Shown here: one piece after another, positions 31,028 through 39,755 of the stretch
Numbering within the stretch: the first letter of the stretch is position 1
Layout of the letters: every line of letters begins with the position of its first letter
Translations under genes and position numbers: made by a program
The notes under the pieces: generated by a model
Told to the model about the DNA's origin: nothing
Database searches by the model: none
The model's input: the letters and a program-made list of their open reading frames with translations, nothing else
Source: BOG-908 sp963692875
Lineage (GTDB): Bacteria > Pseudomonadota > Alphaproteobacteria > Acetobacterales > Acetobacteraceae
DNA: 64,000 nucleotides
Direction: 5' to 3'
Assembly: GCA_965198755.1 (NCBI GenBank)
Contig: OZ240673.1
Span: 434,001-498,000, forward strand

Positions 31028-33250
31028 TTGTCCGGAACTGTAACGTACTTGAACGCCGCCCATCAGCCACAACCGGTCGCCTCGCACGGAGGATCTGCAG
31101 TGCAGAACGTTACTGACATCGCCGCTATCGCCCTGAACTCGAGCGTTTCCGAACGCGACATAGACGCACTCGTCGCGTCGATGGACCTGCGCAGGCTGCG
31201 CTCGCAGATGATCGCGCTTGGCCTGTGCGAGCCGCATGCGTCGGACGTCCTGGTGGCCAAGCTTTACTTCAGCAAGCGATGCAGCGCCGTCAGCCCGAAC
31301 GCCTTTTTCGACGAGGCATGGTACCTCGACACCTACAACGACGTCCGGCAGGCGATCAGCAACGAAGGTCTGATCTCCGGTTTCGTGCACTACATCCAGC
31401 GCGGGATGTCGGAAGGCCGCTGGCCGAACTCGGTGCTCGCCGCCGAAGCCGCCGCCTGCCCGACACCGGGCCCGCCTCTCCCGGCACTGCACCACCAGGC
31501 ATACCTTCAGATCAACCCCGCCGCCCAGGCGTTCCTCGCAGCGTTCCCGCACCTCTCGCCTTTGGCGCACTACAACCTCTACGGACGCCTGCTCGGCTAC
31601 CGCACCGAGCGCAGGCAGCAGGACTCAGGCAAGGACGACGGCCTGCGCGTGATCGCCGCTGCCTTCGACGCGGATTTCTACCGTCGGGAGTACCTGGCCG
31701 GGGTGGCATGTGACGATCCGCTCGCCCACTACCTCTCTGTGGGCGTCAAGGCGGGTCACTCTCCCAACACCTGGTTCGACGAGCGGTGGTACTGCGCTTT
31801 CTACCCGGAGGTCCGCCTGGCCCGCGACGAGGGATGGCTGCCGTCCGGCTTCTTTCACTACTTGTACTCTGGCCGTAACGAGGGCCGCCAGCCGCGCTTC
31901 GACCTTACGCTAGCGCTGGAGGCCCGCATGCCCGGCGTCACCGCGCCGTCCCTGCTCGCCAAGACAGTGGAGCTCGACCGGCGCCTGGACCCGCGCCACG
32001 GCCTGCCTCAGCTCGACCAGAACGCCGCCGGCAAGCCGACGGTGTGGATCATCTTCCCCACGCTGAACCCGGACATCATGTTCGGCGGCTACCGCGCGGT
32101 GCTGTGGCTCGTCGTCTCCATCCTGCAGGCCGGCTTCGCGGTGAACGTGGTCTGCCTGCAGGAGGACCCGAACCTGCCGTATTTTCTGCTCAGGGAAGGC
32201 TCGCAAGCTGTGCGGCAGGCCTTCTCGGCCGTCGGCGTGTTCGACAAGGCAGCCTTTGCCGAGGCGGTCTGCGGTCCTGAGGACAGGTTCATGGCCTACT
32301 CCGTTTGGGACCTGCCGATCTGTGCCAGGATGGCCGCGCGCACCCGCCACCTGCCGTTGATGCTGGCGCAGGAATACGAGCCGGTATTCTACGACAACGG
32401 CGCCCACCGTGCGGTGTGCGAGTCGATCTATCAGATCCCGCACTTCGCCATCATCAACAGCGACTTCCTGCGCGACTACTTCGAGGCCCATGGTGTGGGA
32501 CCGTTCGCTGGCCGCAGCCCGGCAGAGGCTAGGTCACGCTACGTGATCTTCCAGCACCGCATTCTCCAGCTGCCGCGTCAGACCGCCAAGTCGATGGCCG
32601 CGCGCGCCACGCGCACGCTGGTGCTCTACGCCCGTCCAGAGGGACACGCTGCCCGCAACGTCTTCGAGATCGCGGTCCTCGCCCTGCAGCGTCTGTGCCG
32701 TGCGTCGTTCTTCGGTCCGGAGTGGCGCTTCGAGGGTGTCGGCGCGCTGAGCTCCCTGCCGGCTTTGGAACTCGGCGACGGCCACGAGATGATTCTGCGC
32801 GAGAAGCAATCCGAAGACGACTACCAACGCATGTGCGGCGGCATGGATGTCGGGGTGAGCCTGATGTACGCCCCGCATCCGAGCGTCATGCCGTTCGAGT
32901 TCGCGACCACCGGGGCGCTGGTCGTCACCAACACGTATGAGAACCGGTCCGCTGCTCAGCTGGAGGCGATCTGCCGCAACATCGTGCCGTGCAACCTGTC
33001 GATCGAGGGCGTCATGGGCGCCATCCGAACCGCAGTGGGGCGGCTCGGCGACGTCGAGGCGCGTGAGGCACGCGCGCTGGTGCCGCACACGGGCAACTGG
33101 CAGGAGATTTTCGACCGCGCGTTCGTCGAATCGTTTCTGGGCGCCGCACCGGCCGCACCGTCTCTCTCGGTGGTGCCGCTCGCCAGCCGCGCCCGCAAGC
33201 CGCGGATCGCCGCCGAGCCGGCACGCACTCCCGTCGCAGCACGCGCATGA
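31028..33250 (+). CDS. WsaF-like glycosyltransferase with N-terminal YPDV-type repeats
   Basis: The 740-residue protein begins with about 90 unassigned residues, then repeats of the form FDExWYLxxYxDV...SGFxHYxxxGxxEGRxP at about 94-134 and 250-290, with a degenerate copy at 213-248. The rest (about 335-690) resembles rhamnan-type transferases (WsaF): TVWIIFPTLNPDIMFGGYRAVL, LAQEYEPVFY, LYARPEGHAARNVFE, FFGPEWRFEGVG and GVSLMYAPHPSVMPFEFATTGALVVTN. Activity is inferred as transfer of a deoxyhexose or similar sugar. The start appears to be TTG; GTG 71 nt later is an alternative. Its stop overlaps the next ATG. Confidence 0.75.
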   Translation: MSGTVTYLNAAHQPQPVASHGGSAVQNVTDIAAIALNSSVSERDIDALVASMDLRRLRSQMIALGLCEPHASDVLVAKLYFSKRCSAVSPNAFFDEAWYLDTYNDVRQAISNEGLISGFVHYIQRGMSEGRWPNSVLAAEAAACPTPGPPLPALHHQAYLQINPAAQAFLAAFPHLSPLAHYNLYGRLLGYRTERRQQDSGKDDGLRVIAAAFDADFYRREYLAGVACDDPLAHYLSVGVKAGHSPNTWFDERWYCAFYPEVRLARDEGWLPSGFFHYLYSGRNEGRQPRFDLTLALEARMPGVTAPSLLAKTVELDRRLDPRHGLPQLDQNAAGKPTVWIIFPTLNPDIMFGGYRAVLWLVVSILQAGFAVNVVCLQEDPNLPYFLLREGSQAVRQAFSAVGVFDKAAFAEAVCGPEDRFMAYSVWDLPICARMAARTRHLPLMLAQEYEPVFYDNGAHRAVCESIYQIPHFAIINSDFLRDYFEAHGVGPFAGRSPAEARSRYVIFQHRILQLPRQTAKSMAARATRTLVLYARPEGHAARNVFEIAVLALQRLCRASFFGPEWRFEGVGALSSLPALELGDGHEMILREKQSEDDYQRMCGGMDVGVSLMYAPHPSVMPFEFATTGALVVTNTYENRSAAQLEAICRNIVPCNLSIEGVMGAIRTAVGRLGDVEAREARALVPHTGNWQEIFDRAFVESFLGAAPAAPSLSVVPLASRARKPRIAAEPARTPVAARA

Positions 33251-34974
33251 GCGTCGTGTCCATCCTGCAGGCCGTGCAGACCGGCGGAAGCCAGACGCCC
33301 TGCCGCCCCGCACTGCTCGTGGTCGAACCGTCGGGCACTATGCAGTTCTCGGCCGGGGAGCTGTTGTCAGGCATGCTGGCCTGGGCGCACGCGCTGCACC
33401 GGCTACGCCCTGCCGGTTCGTCTCCTGGCAGTTCCGTGGTGGTCATCGTCGCGCCGAAGGGCCTTGCCGCCTACACGTCGCTGCTGGGCGCCATGCGCGC
33501 CGGCATGGCCGGATGCATCCTGCCAGGGCCCACCGTCAAGCAGGACGCGGCAACCTATTGGGAGACCCATCGTGCGGTCCTCGCCCGGATCGAGCCGGCG
33601 GTCGTCGTGGCACCCGCCGAACTCGTGGAGATGCTGCACGCGGTGCTGCCGCCCGGCACCCCGGTGGTGGACGCTGCCGTGCCGCCACCCGCCGGCGATG
33701 GGACGCTGCCGGCTCTGGCGGACGTCGACGGCGACGACGTGGCGGCAATCCTGCAGCATAGTTCCGGCACGACGGGACTGAAAAAAGGCGTCGTGCTCAC
33801 CTTTGGCCAGATCCGCGAGCAGGCCCGGTCCTATGCCAGGGCACTCGACATGACCAAGGACGACAAGGTCGCCTCCTGGCTGCCGCTCTACCACGACATG
33901 GGCCTGGTCACGGCGCTGCTGCTACCCCTCACGCTCGGTGCGATGGTCGTCTGCATGGACCCGTTCGACTGGCTGGCGCGTCCGGCCTGCATCCTGGAGG
34001 TGATCACGCGTTATCGGGCGTCGTTCTGCTGGCTGCCCAATTTTGCGTTCGCCCACCTCACGAAGGTCGCCGCCGACGAGGGTCCGTTCGACCTTTCCAG
34101 CATGCGCGGTTTCATCGACTGCTCCGAGCCCTGCCGTGCGGACACGCTGGACGCCTTTGCCGCAGCCTTCGCGCCGCATGGCCTGCGGCCTGGCGTCATC
34201 GCCACCTGCTACGCAATGGCCGAGACGGTGTTCGCGGTGACACAGTCGCGTCTGGGCGAACCACCCGCTTCCGTGTCCGTCGACCGGGAGGCCATGTCGG
34301 TCCATGCCGTGGCCGTGCCGGTCGAGGCCGGGACGCCCGGCGCCGTCCGCCTGGTCTCGTGCGGGCGGCCGATCGAGGGGACGAGCGTGAGGATTGCCGT
34401 GCGGCCCGGCTCCGGCCCCGCCCTCGGCGACGAGCCCGGCCGGCCGCCGCCGGACCCGTCAGCGCCTCCGGCCGGATTGCCGGTCGGCGAGATCGTCGTC
34501 ACCAGCGGTTCGGCCTTTGCCGGCTACCACCGCAATCCGGAGGCGTCGGCGGCGTGCCTCGACGGCGGTTGGTACCGCACCGGCGACCTGGGTTTCGTGC
34601 ACGAGGGGGAGCTCTACGTCTCAGGACGGATCAAGGACCTCATCATCGTCAACGGGCGCAACTTCTACGCCCACGACATCGAGGCAGCCGCCCACGCCGT
34701 GAACGACGTCAAGCCCGGCCGCGCTGCGGCGTTCGGCATCGAGCGCGAGGCCGCGGGAAGCGAGGGCGCCGTCGTGGTGGTGGAGTCGCACCTCGCGTCA
34801 GGGCAAGCGGCCGACGCAGTCGCTAGAAGCGTGCGCGACGCGGTGTCCCAGGCGCTCGGCCTGGCGCTGCACGACGTCGTGGTTCGCCCGCCCGGCGCGC
34901 TGCGCAAGACGACCAGCGGCAAGGTCAGCCGCGAGGAGAACCGGCGCATATACGCCGAGGGAGTGATGGCATGA
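33247..34974 (+). CDS. Fatty acyl-AMP ligase (FAAL) family enzyme
   Basis: The 575-residue ANL-superfamily enzyme has the ATP motif LQHSSGTTGLKKGVVLT (about residue 168), WLPLYHDMGLV, CWLPNFAFAHL, GWYRTGDLGF, and the C-terminal SGRIKDLIIVNGRNFYAHDIE, which is typical of fatty acyl-AMP ligases rather than acyl-CoA ligases. The final LRKTTSGKVSR holds the catalytic Lys. FAALs form acyl-AMP and pass the acyl group to an acyl carrier protein, and the next gene encodes one. Both ends overlap neighbours by 4 bp (ATGA). I infer it charges the ACP of this operon. Confidence 0.85.
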   Translation: MSVVSILQAVQTGGSQTPCRPALLVVEPSGTMQFSAGELLSGMLAWAHALHRLRPAGSSPGSSVVVIVAPKGLAAYTSLLGAMRAGMAGCILPGPTVKQDAATYWETHRAVLARIEPAVVVAPAELVEMLHAVLPPGTPVVDAAVPPPAGDGTLPALADVDGDDVAAILQHSSGTTGLKKGVVLTFGQIREQARSYARALDMTKDDKVASWLPLYHDMGLVTALLLPLTLGAMVVCMDPFDWLARPACILEVITRYRASFCWLPNFAFAHLTKVAADEGPFDLSSMRGFIDCSEPCRADTLDAFAAAFAPHGLRPGVIATCYAMAETVFAVTQSRLGEPPASVSVDREAMSVHAVAVPVEAGTPGAVRLVSCGRPIEGTSVRIAVRPGSGPALGDEPGRPPPDPSAPPAGLPVGEIVVTSGSAFAGYHRNPEASAACLDGGWYRTGDLGFVHEGELYVSGRIKDLIIVNGRNFYAHDIEAAAHAVNDVKPGRAAAFGIEREAAGSEGAVVVVESHLASGQAADAVARSVRDAVSQALGLALHDVVVRPPGALRKTTSGKVSREENRRIYAEGVMA

Positions 34975-35228
34975 GCACGCAACCCTTTCCCTTCGAAGTC
35001 TTTGCCGCCCTGATCGAGGACACGTTCGACCGCCCCGCCGGCTCCGTCCACCGCACGACACGTTGCGACGACGTGTCGGGATGGGACTCCCTCGGCCACT
35101 CGGTCCTGCTGTCGCGGCTGTCCAAGCGGCATCGTATCGCCATTACTGAGGCCGACGCCGCGCGTGCGGAGACCGTCGGAAGCTTTCACGACCGCGTGGC
35201 AGGGCTGCCCCGGGGAGACGCTGCGTGA
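34971..35228 (+). CDS. Acyl carrier protein
   Basis: An 85-residue acidic protein with the phosphopantetheine site WDSLGHS (Ser about residue 59) and helical pattern of ACPs. It starts at an ATG overlapping the ligase stop and ends overlapping the GTG of the next gene. It is probably loaded by the adjacent FAAL and used by the following SGNH enzyme. It is a dedicated ACP, distinct from the housekeeping fatty-acid one. Confidence 0.88.
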   Translation: MSTQPFPFEVFAALIEDTFDRPAGSVHRTTRCDDVSGWDSLGHSVLLSRLSKRHRIAITEADAARAETVGSFHDRVAGLPRGDAA

Positions 35229-36667
35229 GCACGCTTGCCGGTGAGGTAGATGCCATCGTCGAGGGCCGCAGCGGCAGGCTGTTCCTCGGTCGCCAGGCTG
35301 GCTTCGACCTCGGCAGGTTCACCGACGGCAGCGCCATGTCGCCACTGCTTCTCGCACATTGGCGAGCTACCCTTCTGCGCCGCGGCAAGGAGCTCTCCGC
35401 CCGCGGTATACCCTACATCTTCATGGTCGTGCCGGATGCGCCCTCAGTCTACCACGAAGAGCTGCCAGACCAGTTTGCCCCACCTCACCGTATGCCCGGA
35501 GCCGTCTTCCTCGACGCGATGGGCGACATCCCCGGGGTCACCTTCGTCCACCCGGTCGAGGCCATGCGCGCCGCCAAAGGCGGCATCGACGTGTATGCGC
35601 GCAACGACTCGCATTGGACGCCCTATGGCAGCGGCGTCGCTTATCGCGAGCTGATGGCCCACATCCTCCCGTTGCGCGACGCACGCGTGGTGCCGTCCAG
35701 CGAAGTCCGCTTCAAGCACCGGTGGAGCTACGGCGACCTCGGTGCCCTATCCGACCCGGAACTGCGTGTCGAGTTTCCGGTGGCGACGTTCTCCACTCCC
35801 GATCCTGAACGTCTGGTCCAGCGCTCGGGTGCGCAGCGGCAGACCGTCACGGCCACCCACGCGGCGGACGCTCCGCCCGGACGCGTGCTCGTTTTCCGCG
35901 ACAGCTTCATGACCCACCTGGCGCCCTACCTTGCCCGCAGCGTCTCCGACCTGCTGACGGTCGGCACCACGACGCGCGTGATGCTGGACGTGGTCGACGA
36001 TTGGCGCGCTGACCTGGTGATCAGCGAGGTTGCGGAGCGTCGCCTGCTGACGTTCGAGACCGACCACCAGCCGCACCGTTTCGAGTGGTTGTACATGACC
36101 GACTACGCGGGCGAGCACGGCCAAGCCATGCTCAGGGCGCGCAACGTCATGGACACGGATGCCGCCCAGGCTGCCGCAATCATCCGCGCGGAGGGCGACC
36201 GATGCCTCGCCGACCCGTTGCACGCCTACTCTGCGGCTGTGATCCTCGAAGCCGCCGGGGATCCAGGCGCCGCTGCGCGGTTTGTCCACTCTGTTCTCGA
36301 CACCCATCCGGGTGATGCCGCTGCACTCTCCCTGGCCTCGCGGTTGGCGCTCGGCGCCGGGCGGCCCGGTGAGGCAGTCGGCCACTTGGAGCGCGCCGTG
36401 GAAGCCGCCCCATGGAACGGCGTCTATCAGGAGCTCCTCGTCTATGCCCTGAGAGAGGACCGCCGCTCGAGGCAGGCCCTGGTCGCGGCGGAGACGGCAC
36501 TTCTGAAGATCGAGGATCACGCCCCGCTGTGGTATTTGGCCGCCATCTTGCGCGAGGAGTTCGGCCATCGCGAGACCGCGCTTGAAGCCGTCACCCGCGC
36601 GCTCGTGATGTTTCCTGACGACCAGGCCTATCTCGACCTCTCAGCCCGCCTGAGCAGCAACCAGTAG
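35225..36667 (+). CDS. AlgX/AlgJ-like SGNH acyltransferase domain fused to TPR repeats
   Basis: The 480-residue protein has an SGNH-hydrolase core like AlgX/AlgJ: the Asp-His pair in RNDSHWTPYG (Asp128, His130) and the nucleophile in VFRDSFMTHL (Ser227). Residues about 310-470 form helical tetratricopeptide-like repeats (SRLALGAGRPGEAVGHLERAV, LVAAETALLKIEDHAPLWYLAAIL). Unlike AlgX/AlgJ it has no signal peptide or membrane helix, so it is probably cytoplasmic. The GTG start overlaps the ACP stop. I infer that it moves an acyl group from the ACP to a sugar or glycan precursor; the acceptor is unknown. Confidence 0.75.
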   Translation: MSTLAGEVDAIVEGRSGRLFLGRQAGFDLGRFTDGSAMSPLLLAHWRATLLRRGKELSARGIPYIFMVVPDAPSVYHEELPDQFAPPHRMPGAVFLDAMGDIPGVTFVHPVEAMRAAKGGIDVYARNDSHWTPYGSGVAYRELMAHILPLRDARVVPSSEVRFKHRWSYGDLGALSDPELRVEFPVATFSTPDPERLVQRSGAQRQTVTATHAADAPPGRVLVFRDSFMTHLAPYLARSVSDLLTVGTTTRVMLDVVDDWRADLVISEVAERRLLTFETDHQPHRFEWLYMTDYAGEHGQAMLRARNVMDTDAAQAAAIIRAEGDRCLADPLHAYSAAVILEAAGDPGAAARFVHSVLDTHPGDAAALSLASRLALGAGRPGEAVGHLERAVEAAPWNGVYQELLVYALREDRRSRQALVAAETALLKIEDHAPLWYLAAILREEFGHRETALEAVTRALVMFPDDQAYLDLSARLSSNQ

Positions 36668-36876
36668 CCAAATCGCAAGCCCTGCTTGTTGGAGGACAAA
36701 CTCACTTTTGCCATCGGGGCAGCGCGCACGCAGGTGAACGTTTGCTCTCCGCAGCGCGCCAGCGCGCATGCAGGCGACAAACGTTTCTTGTTGACACACC
36801 AACGGCCTTGCTGTGGAGATCCGCGCCTGCCTTTCGAAAATACCTGATAAACAACTCGCGATGATGCTGACTCATA

Positions 36877-36911
36877 GAAAGCAAGCAGTCCTTTTTTGAA
36901 AAAAGGACCTT
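36877..36911. repeat. K/R intergenic element 9 (left R arm only)
   Basis: A lone R arm with a compensated stem (GTCCTTTTTTGAAAAAAGGAC). The right half of an element is absent and the sequence passes straight into a MarR gene tail. Confidence 0.75.
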
Positions 36912-37067
36912 CGCCGGCAAGACGGGACCGACAAGCGTCAAGTCAGGATCGAGATCACGCAGGCCGGACGCGACGTGCTGATCGCCGACGCGCGGGCGCA
37001 GACGGCTTGGCTTGCGGAGAAGATGGATTTGGCGCTGTCCGATACCGAACGCGGTAGCTCGTTTTGA
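36912..37067 (+). pseudogene. C-terminal remnant of a MarR family regulator
   Basis: In frame from about 36912 to the TGA at 37065, the reading is RRQDGTDKRQVRIEITQAG, then RDVLIADARAQTAWLAEKM. This matches the wing and last helix of MarR regulators (family pattern R-x-D-x-x-D-x-R-...-T-x-x-G). The N-terminal two thirds are missing and the fragment abuts the broken repeat 9. It is non-functional. Confidence 0.7.
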
Positions 37068-37095
37068 CGGTCTCGTTGCTCGAACGCCCTAATCT

Positions 37096-37225
37096 AAAAG
37101 CAAGGCCTGCTTCCCCGCAAAAGCAGCAAAATCTCAATCCCGCTGTCGCAAAACCTCCCGCAACGCGCGCCCAAAGAAACAAAAGTTTTTTGATTCTTTT
37201 TTTCAAAAAAGAACCGCTTGCTTGC
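37096..37225. repeat. K/R intergenic element 10 (degenerate K left, R right)
   Basis: The left K arm is eroded (CTGCTTCCCCGCAAAAGCAGC), with CGCTGTCGCAAAA remaining of the box. The right R arm is intact (TTTTTTGATTC variant) and ends CCGCTTGCTTGCC. Confidence 0.85.
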
Positions 37226-37347
37226 CGCAGGCCAAACTCCCAGCCGCCTCACGACCTGTTGACCTCCCGGCCCGCCACAGAATTGAGCCCCGGTGTATTC
37301 ATCCCGCCGGCCTTCACCGGCCCAATCAGAAACCAGGGAACGTCGCG

Positions 37348-39492
37348 ATGAGAACACCGAAACCAGGCGCCAGGCACTTGCTCTGGTGCTGCAGCGCACT
37401 CGCAGCCATCAGCCTCCAGCCGGCCGCCGCCGCCGTCACCAAAATCGTTGTCGACAGCACTGCCCCGGCGTTTGGCGGCGCCACCATCGGCACGGCAGGC
37501 GCCTACATGCTGCTCACCGGCCGTGCGTTCGGCGAGCTCGACCCCACTGATCCGCACAACCAGATCATCACCGACATCGACAAGGCGCCGCGCGGTTCGA
37601 CCGGCAAGGTGCCCTACGTTGCCACTTTCCAGATCGCCGTGCCGCAGAACCTGGCCGCGGCCAACGGGCTGATGTTCTACGAGGTGCCAAACCGCGGCGG
37701 CAACGCAATCCCCTCTGCCACGTCCGTCGTGCCGGGTGCGATCTACCTGCAGAGCGGCTGGCAGGGCGACCTGCTGGCCAACTGCACCACCGCCTATCCG
37801 TGCACGTCTCTCCAGGCGCCGTACACCGCCGGCAACCAGGTGATCGAGGTGCCGGTTGCCACCAACAAGGACGGCTCGTCCATCACAGGCCCTGTCTACG
37901 GCCACGTCGCCGGCGCCAGCGGCAGCACCGCGCAGTTGATCATCTTTACCACGCCGGTGCCCTACAAGCCGGTCAGCCTCGACACCTCTCCCACCATCAC
38001 CCAGTTCTACAGACTGGCGCGCCAGTCGATCACCGGTGTCGACGGGCCGAAGCACTCCATCCCAGCCAACGCCTGGGCCTGGGCAGATTGCCGCACCGTG
38101 CCGTTCCCGGGCACGCCCGACCCAACGCGCATCTGCCTGAAAAACGGTTTCGACTCGAGCCTGCTGTACGAGATGGTGTTCACCGCGAAGGATCCGCTGG
38201 TGCTCGGCGTCGGCTACGCCGCCTCGCGCGACATCATCAGCTTCTTCCACCATTCGAAACAGGACCGCAGCGGCACCGCTAACCCAATCTCCGGCGCGGT
38301 CTCCAAGGTGATCGGCGTCGGCGTCTCGCAATCCGCCTCGTTCCTCCGGTCCGGCATCCACCTCGGCTTCAACGAGGACGAATCCGGTGGCCGCGTGGCC
38401 GATGGCGCCTGGCCGCAAATCGACGGCCGGCAGCTCTACATGAACGTGCGTTTCGCGCTGCCGGACGTGATCACCAACCTCTACATGATGGCCGACGAAG
38501 CGCCGGTCTGGTGGGCGGACTATCCGAACCTCGCGCGCAACCAGCCGCCCTCCGGCCTGCTGGACCGCTGCACCGCCACCAACACCTGCCCGGAAATTCT
38601 CGAGACGTTCGGGTCGGCCGAGTTCTACGAGGAAAAGATGTCGCCCGACCTGGTCGGCATGACGGCGATCGCTGACATACCGCTGCCGGCCAACGTGCAC
38701 CGCTACTACGAGCCGTCCACCACGCATGGCGGCGGCGCCGGCGGCTTCACCTACACCGCCACCCTGCCACCCGCCGGCATCTGCACCTATCCCGCCAACC
38801 CCAACCCGGAGACGCAGACCAACGCCGCGCTGCAGGCAGATTTCATCGCGCTCCTCACGCAGGGCACGCCGATGCCGGCGAGCCTGTATCCCACGCTGTC
38901 GAGCAGCCAACTCGTGACACCCGCGTCAGCCGCGCAGTCTTTCCCGAGCGTGCCCGGCTACCCCTACGGCGGCACCGCGCTCAACCATCCGGAAAAGTTC
39001 AACTTCGGCCCACACATCGACTACTTCGACCAGTCCGGCGTCATCACCAACCAGCCGCCGATCGTCGAGCGCGTGCTACCCGAGCTCGTGCCCGCGCTGA
39101 ACACCGACGGCAACGAAACCTCCGGCGTGCCCTCCGTTCTGCTGCAGGCGCCGCTGGCCACCTACAGCGGCTGGAACACCTACGCCTCGACGGTCTACAA
39201 GGGTCAGCAATGCAGCCTGAGCGGCTCCTCCTTCCCGCTGCAGGAAACCCGGGCGGCGCGCCTTGCGTCGCATGACCAGCGTCCCTCGCTGGAAGAACGC
39301 TACGGCACGCATGCCGGCTACGTGTGCGTCGTCACCTCGGCTGCGGACAAGGCAGTGGCGTCGCGCTTCCTGCTGCCTGCAGACGCGGCAACGCTCGAAG
39401 CCGAGGCACAGGCCGGCAACGTGCTGAGCGACATCACGCCAACAACTGGAGATGATGCGCGCGCTGCCAGGCTGTGTAAGGGACAGAACTGA
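37348..39492 (+). CDS. Secreted alpha/beta hydrolase domain protein (Abhydrolase_10 type)
   Basis: The 714-residue protein has a signal peptide (HLLWCCSALAAISLQPAAAA) and a large domain resembling the Abhydrolase_10 family: VPYVATFQIAVPQNLAAANG, MFYEVPNRGGN, GYAASRDIISFFHH, the nucleophile elbow GVGVSQSASFLRSG, and a late HPEKFNFGPHIDYFDQSG. Members are large secreted hydrolases of unknown substrate. I chose the ATG with AGGGAACGTCGCG upstream over in-frame upstream codons, which cover repeat sequence. Catalytic Ser is inferred from the elbow. Confidence 0.8.
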   Translation: MRTPKPGARHLLWCCSALAAISLQPAAAAVTKIVVDSTAPAFGGATIGTAGAYMLLTGRAFGELDPTDPHNQIITDIDKAPRGSTGKVPYVATFQIAVPQNLAAANGLMFYEVPNRGGNAIPSATSVVPGAIYLQSGWQGDLLANCTTAYPCTSLQAPYTAGNQVIEVPVATNKDGSSITGPVYGHVAGASGSTAQLIIFTTPVPYKPVSLDTSPTITQFYRLARQSITGVDGPKHSIPANAWAWADCRTVPFPGTPDPTRICLKNGFDSSLLYEMVFTAKDPLVLGVGYAASRDIISFFHHSKQDRSGTANPISGAVSKVIGVGVSQSASFLRSGIHLGFNEDESGGRVADGAWPQIDGRQLYMNVRFALPDVITNLYMMADEAPVWWADYPNLARNQPPSGLLDRCTATNTCPEILETFGSAEFYEEKMSPDLVGMTAIADIPLPANVHRYYEPSTTHGGGAGGFTYTATLPPAGICTYPANPNPETQTNAALQADFIALLTQGTPMPASLYPTLSSSQLVTPASAAQSFPSVPGYPYGGTALNHPEKFNFGPHIDYFDQSGVITNQPPIVERVLPELVPALNTDGNETSGVPSVLLQAPLATYSGWNTYASTVYKGQQCSLSGSSFPLQETRAARLASHDQRPSLEERYGTHAGYVCVVTSAADKAVASRFLLPADAATLEAEAQAGNVLSDITPTTGDDARAARLCKGQN

Positions 39493-39562
39493 CGTCGGAA
39501 GGACGCTGGCCCGCACCCGCGCTTTAGGGTGCGGGCTGCTGCGAGAACACGCTGTAATGTCA

Positions 39563-39755
39563 GGAAGGAAGCAAGCGGTTTTTTTTTGAAAAAAAGAATC
39601 AAAAAACTTTTGTCTCTGTGGGATGTGCCGTGACGAGGCTTGGTGTTTCATACTCCGCCGGTGGCGTGAGGCGGTCGCCGACGTCCACAGCCCGCACGCA
39701 AGAGAGCAAAAGTTTTTTGGTTCTTTTTTTCAAAAAAGAACCGCTTTCTTGCTTA
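39563..39755. repeat. K/R intergenic element 11 (R on both sides, long core)
   Basis: Both arms are R-type (left with a T-tract variation: GGTTTTTTTTTG / AAAAAAAGAATC), separated by about 100 bp. No GCTGTCGCGGA box is visible. The right end GCTTA supplies the ligA TAA on the minus strand. Confidence 0.87.
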
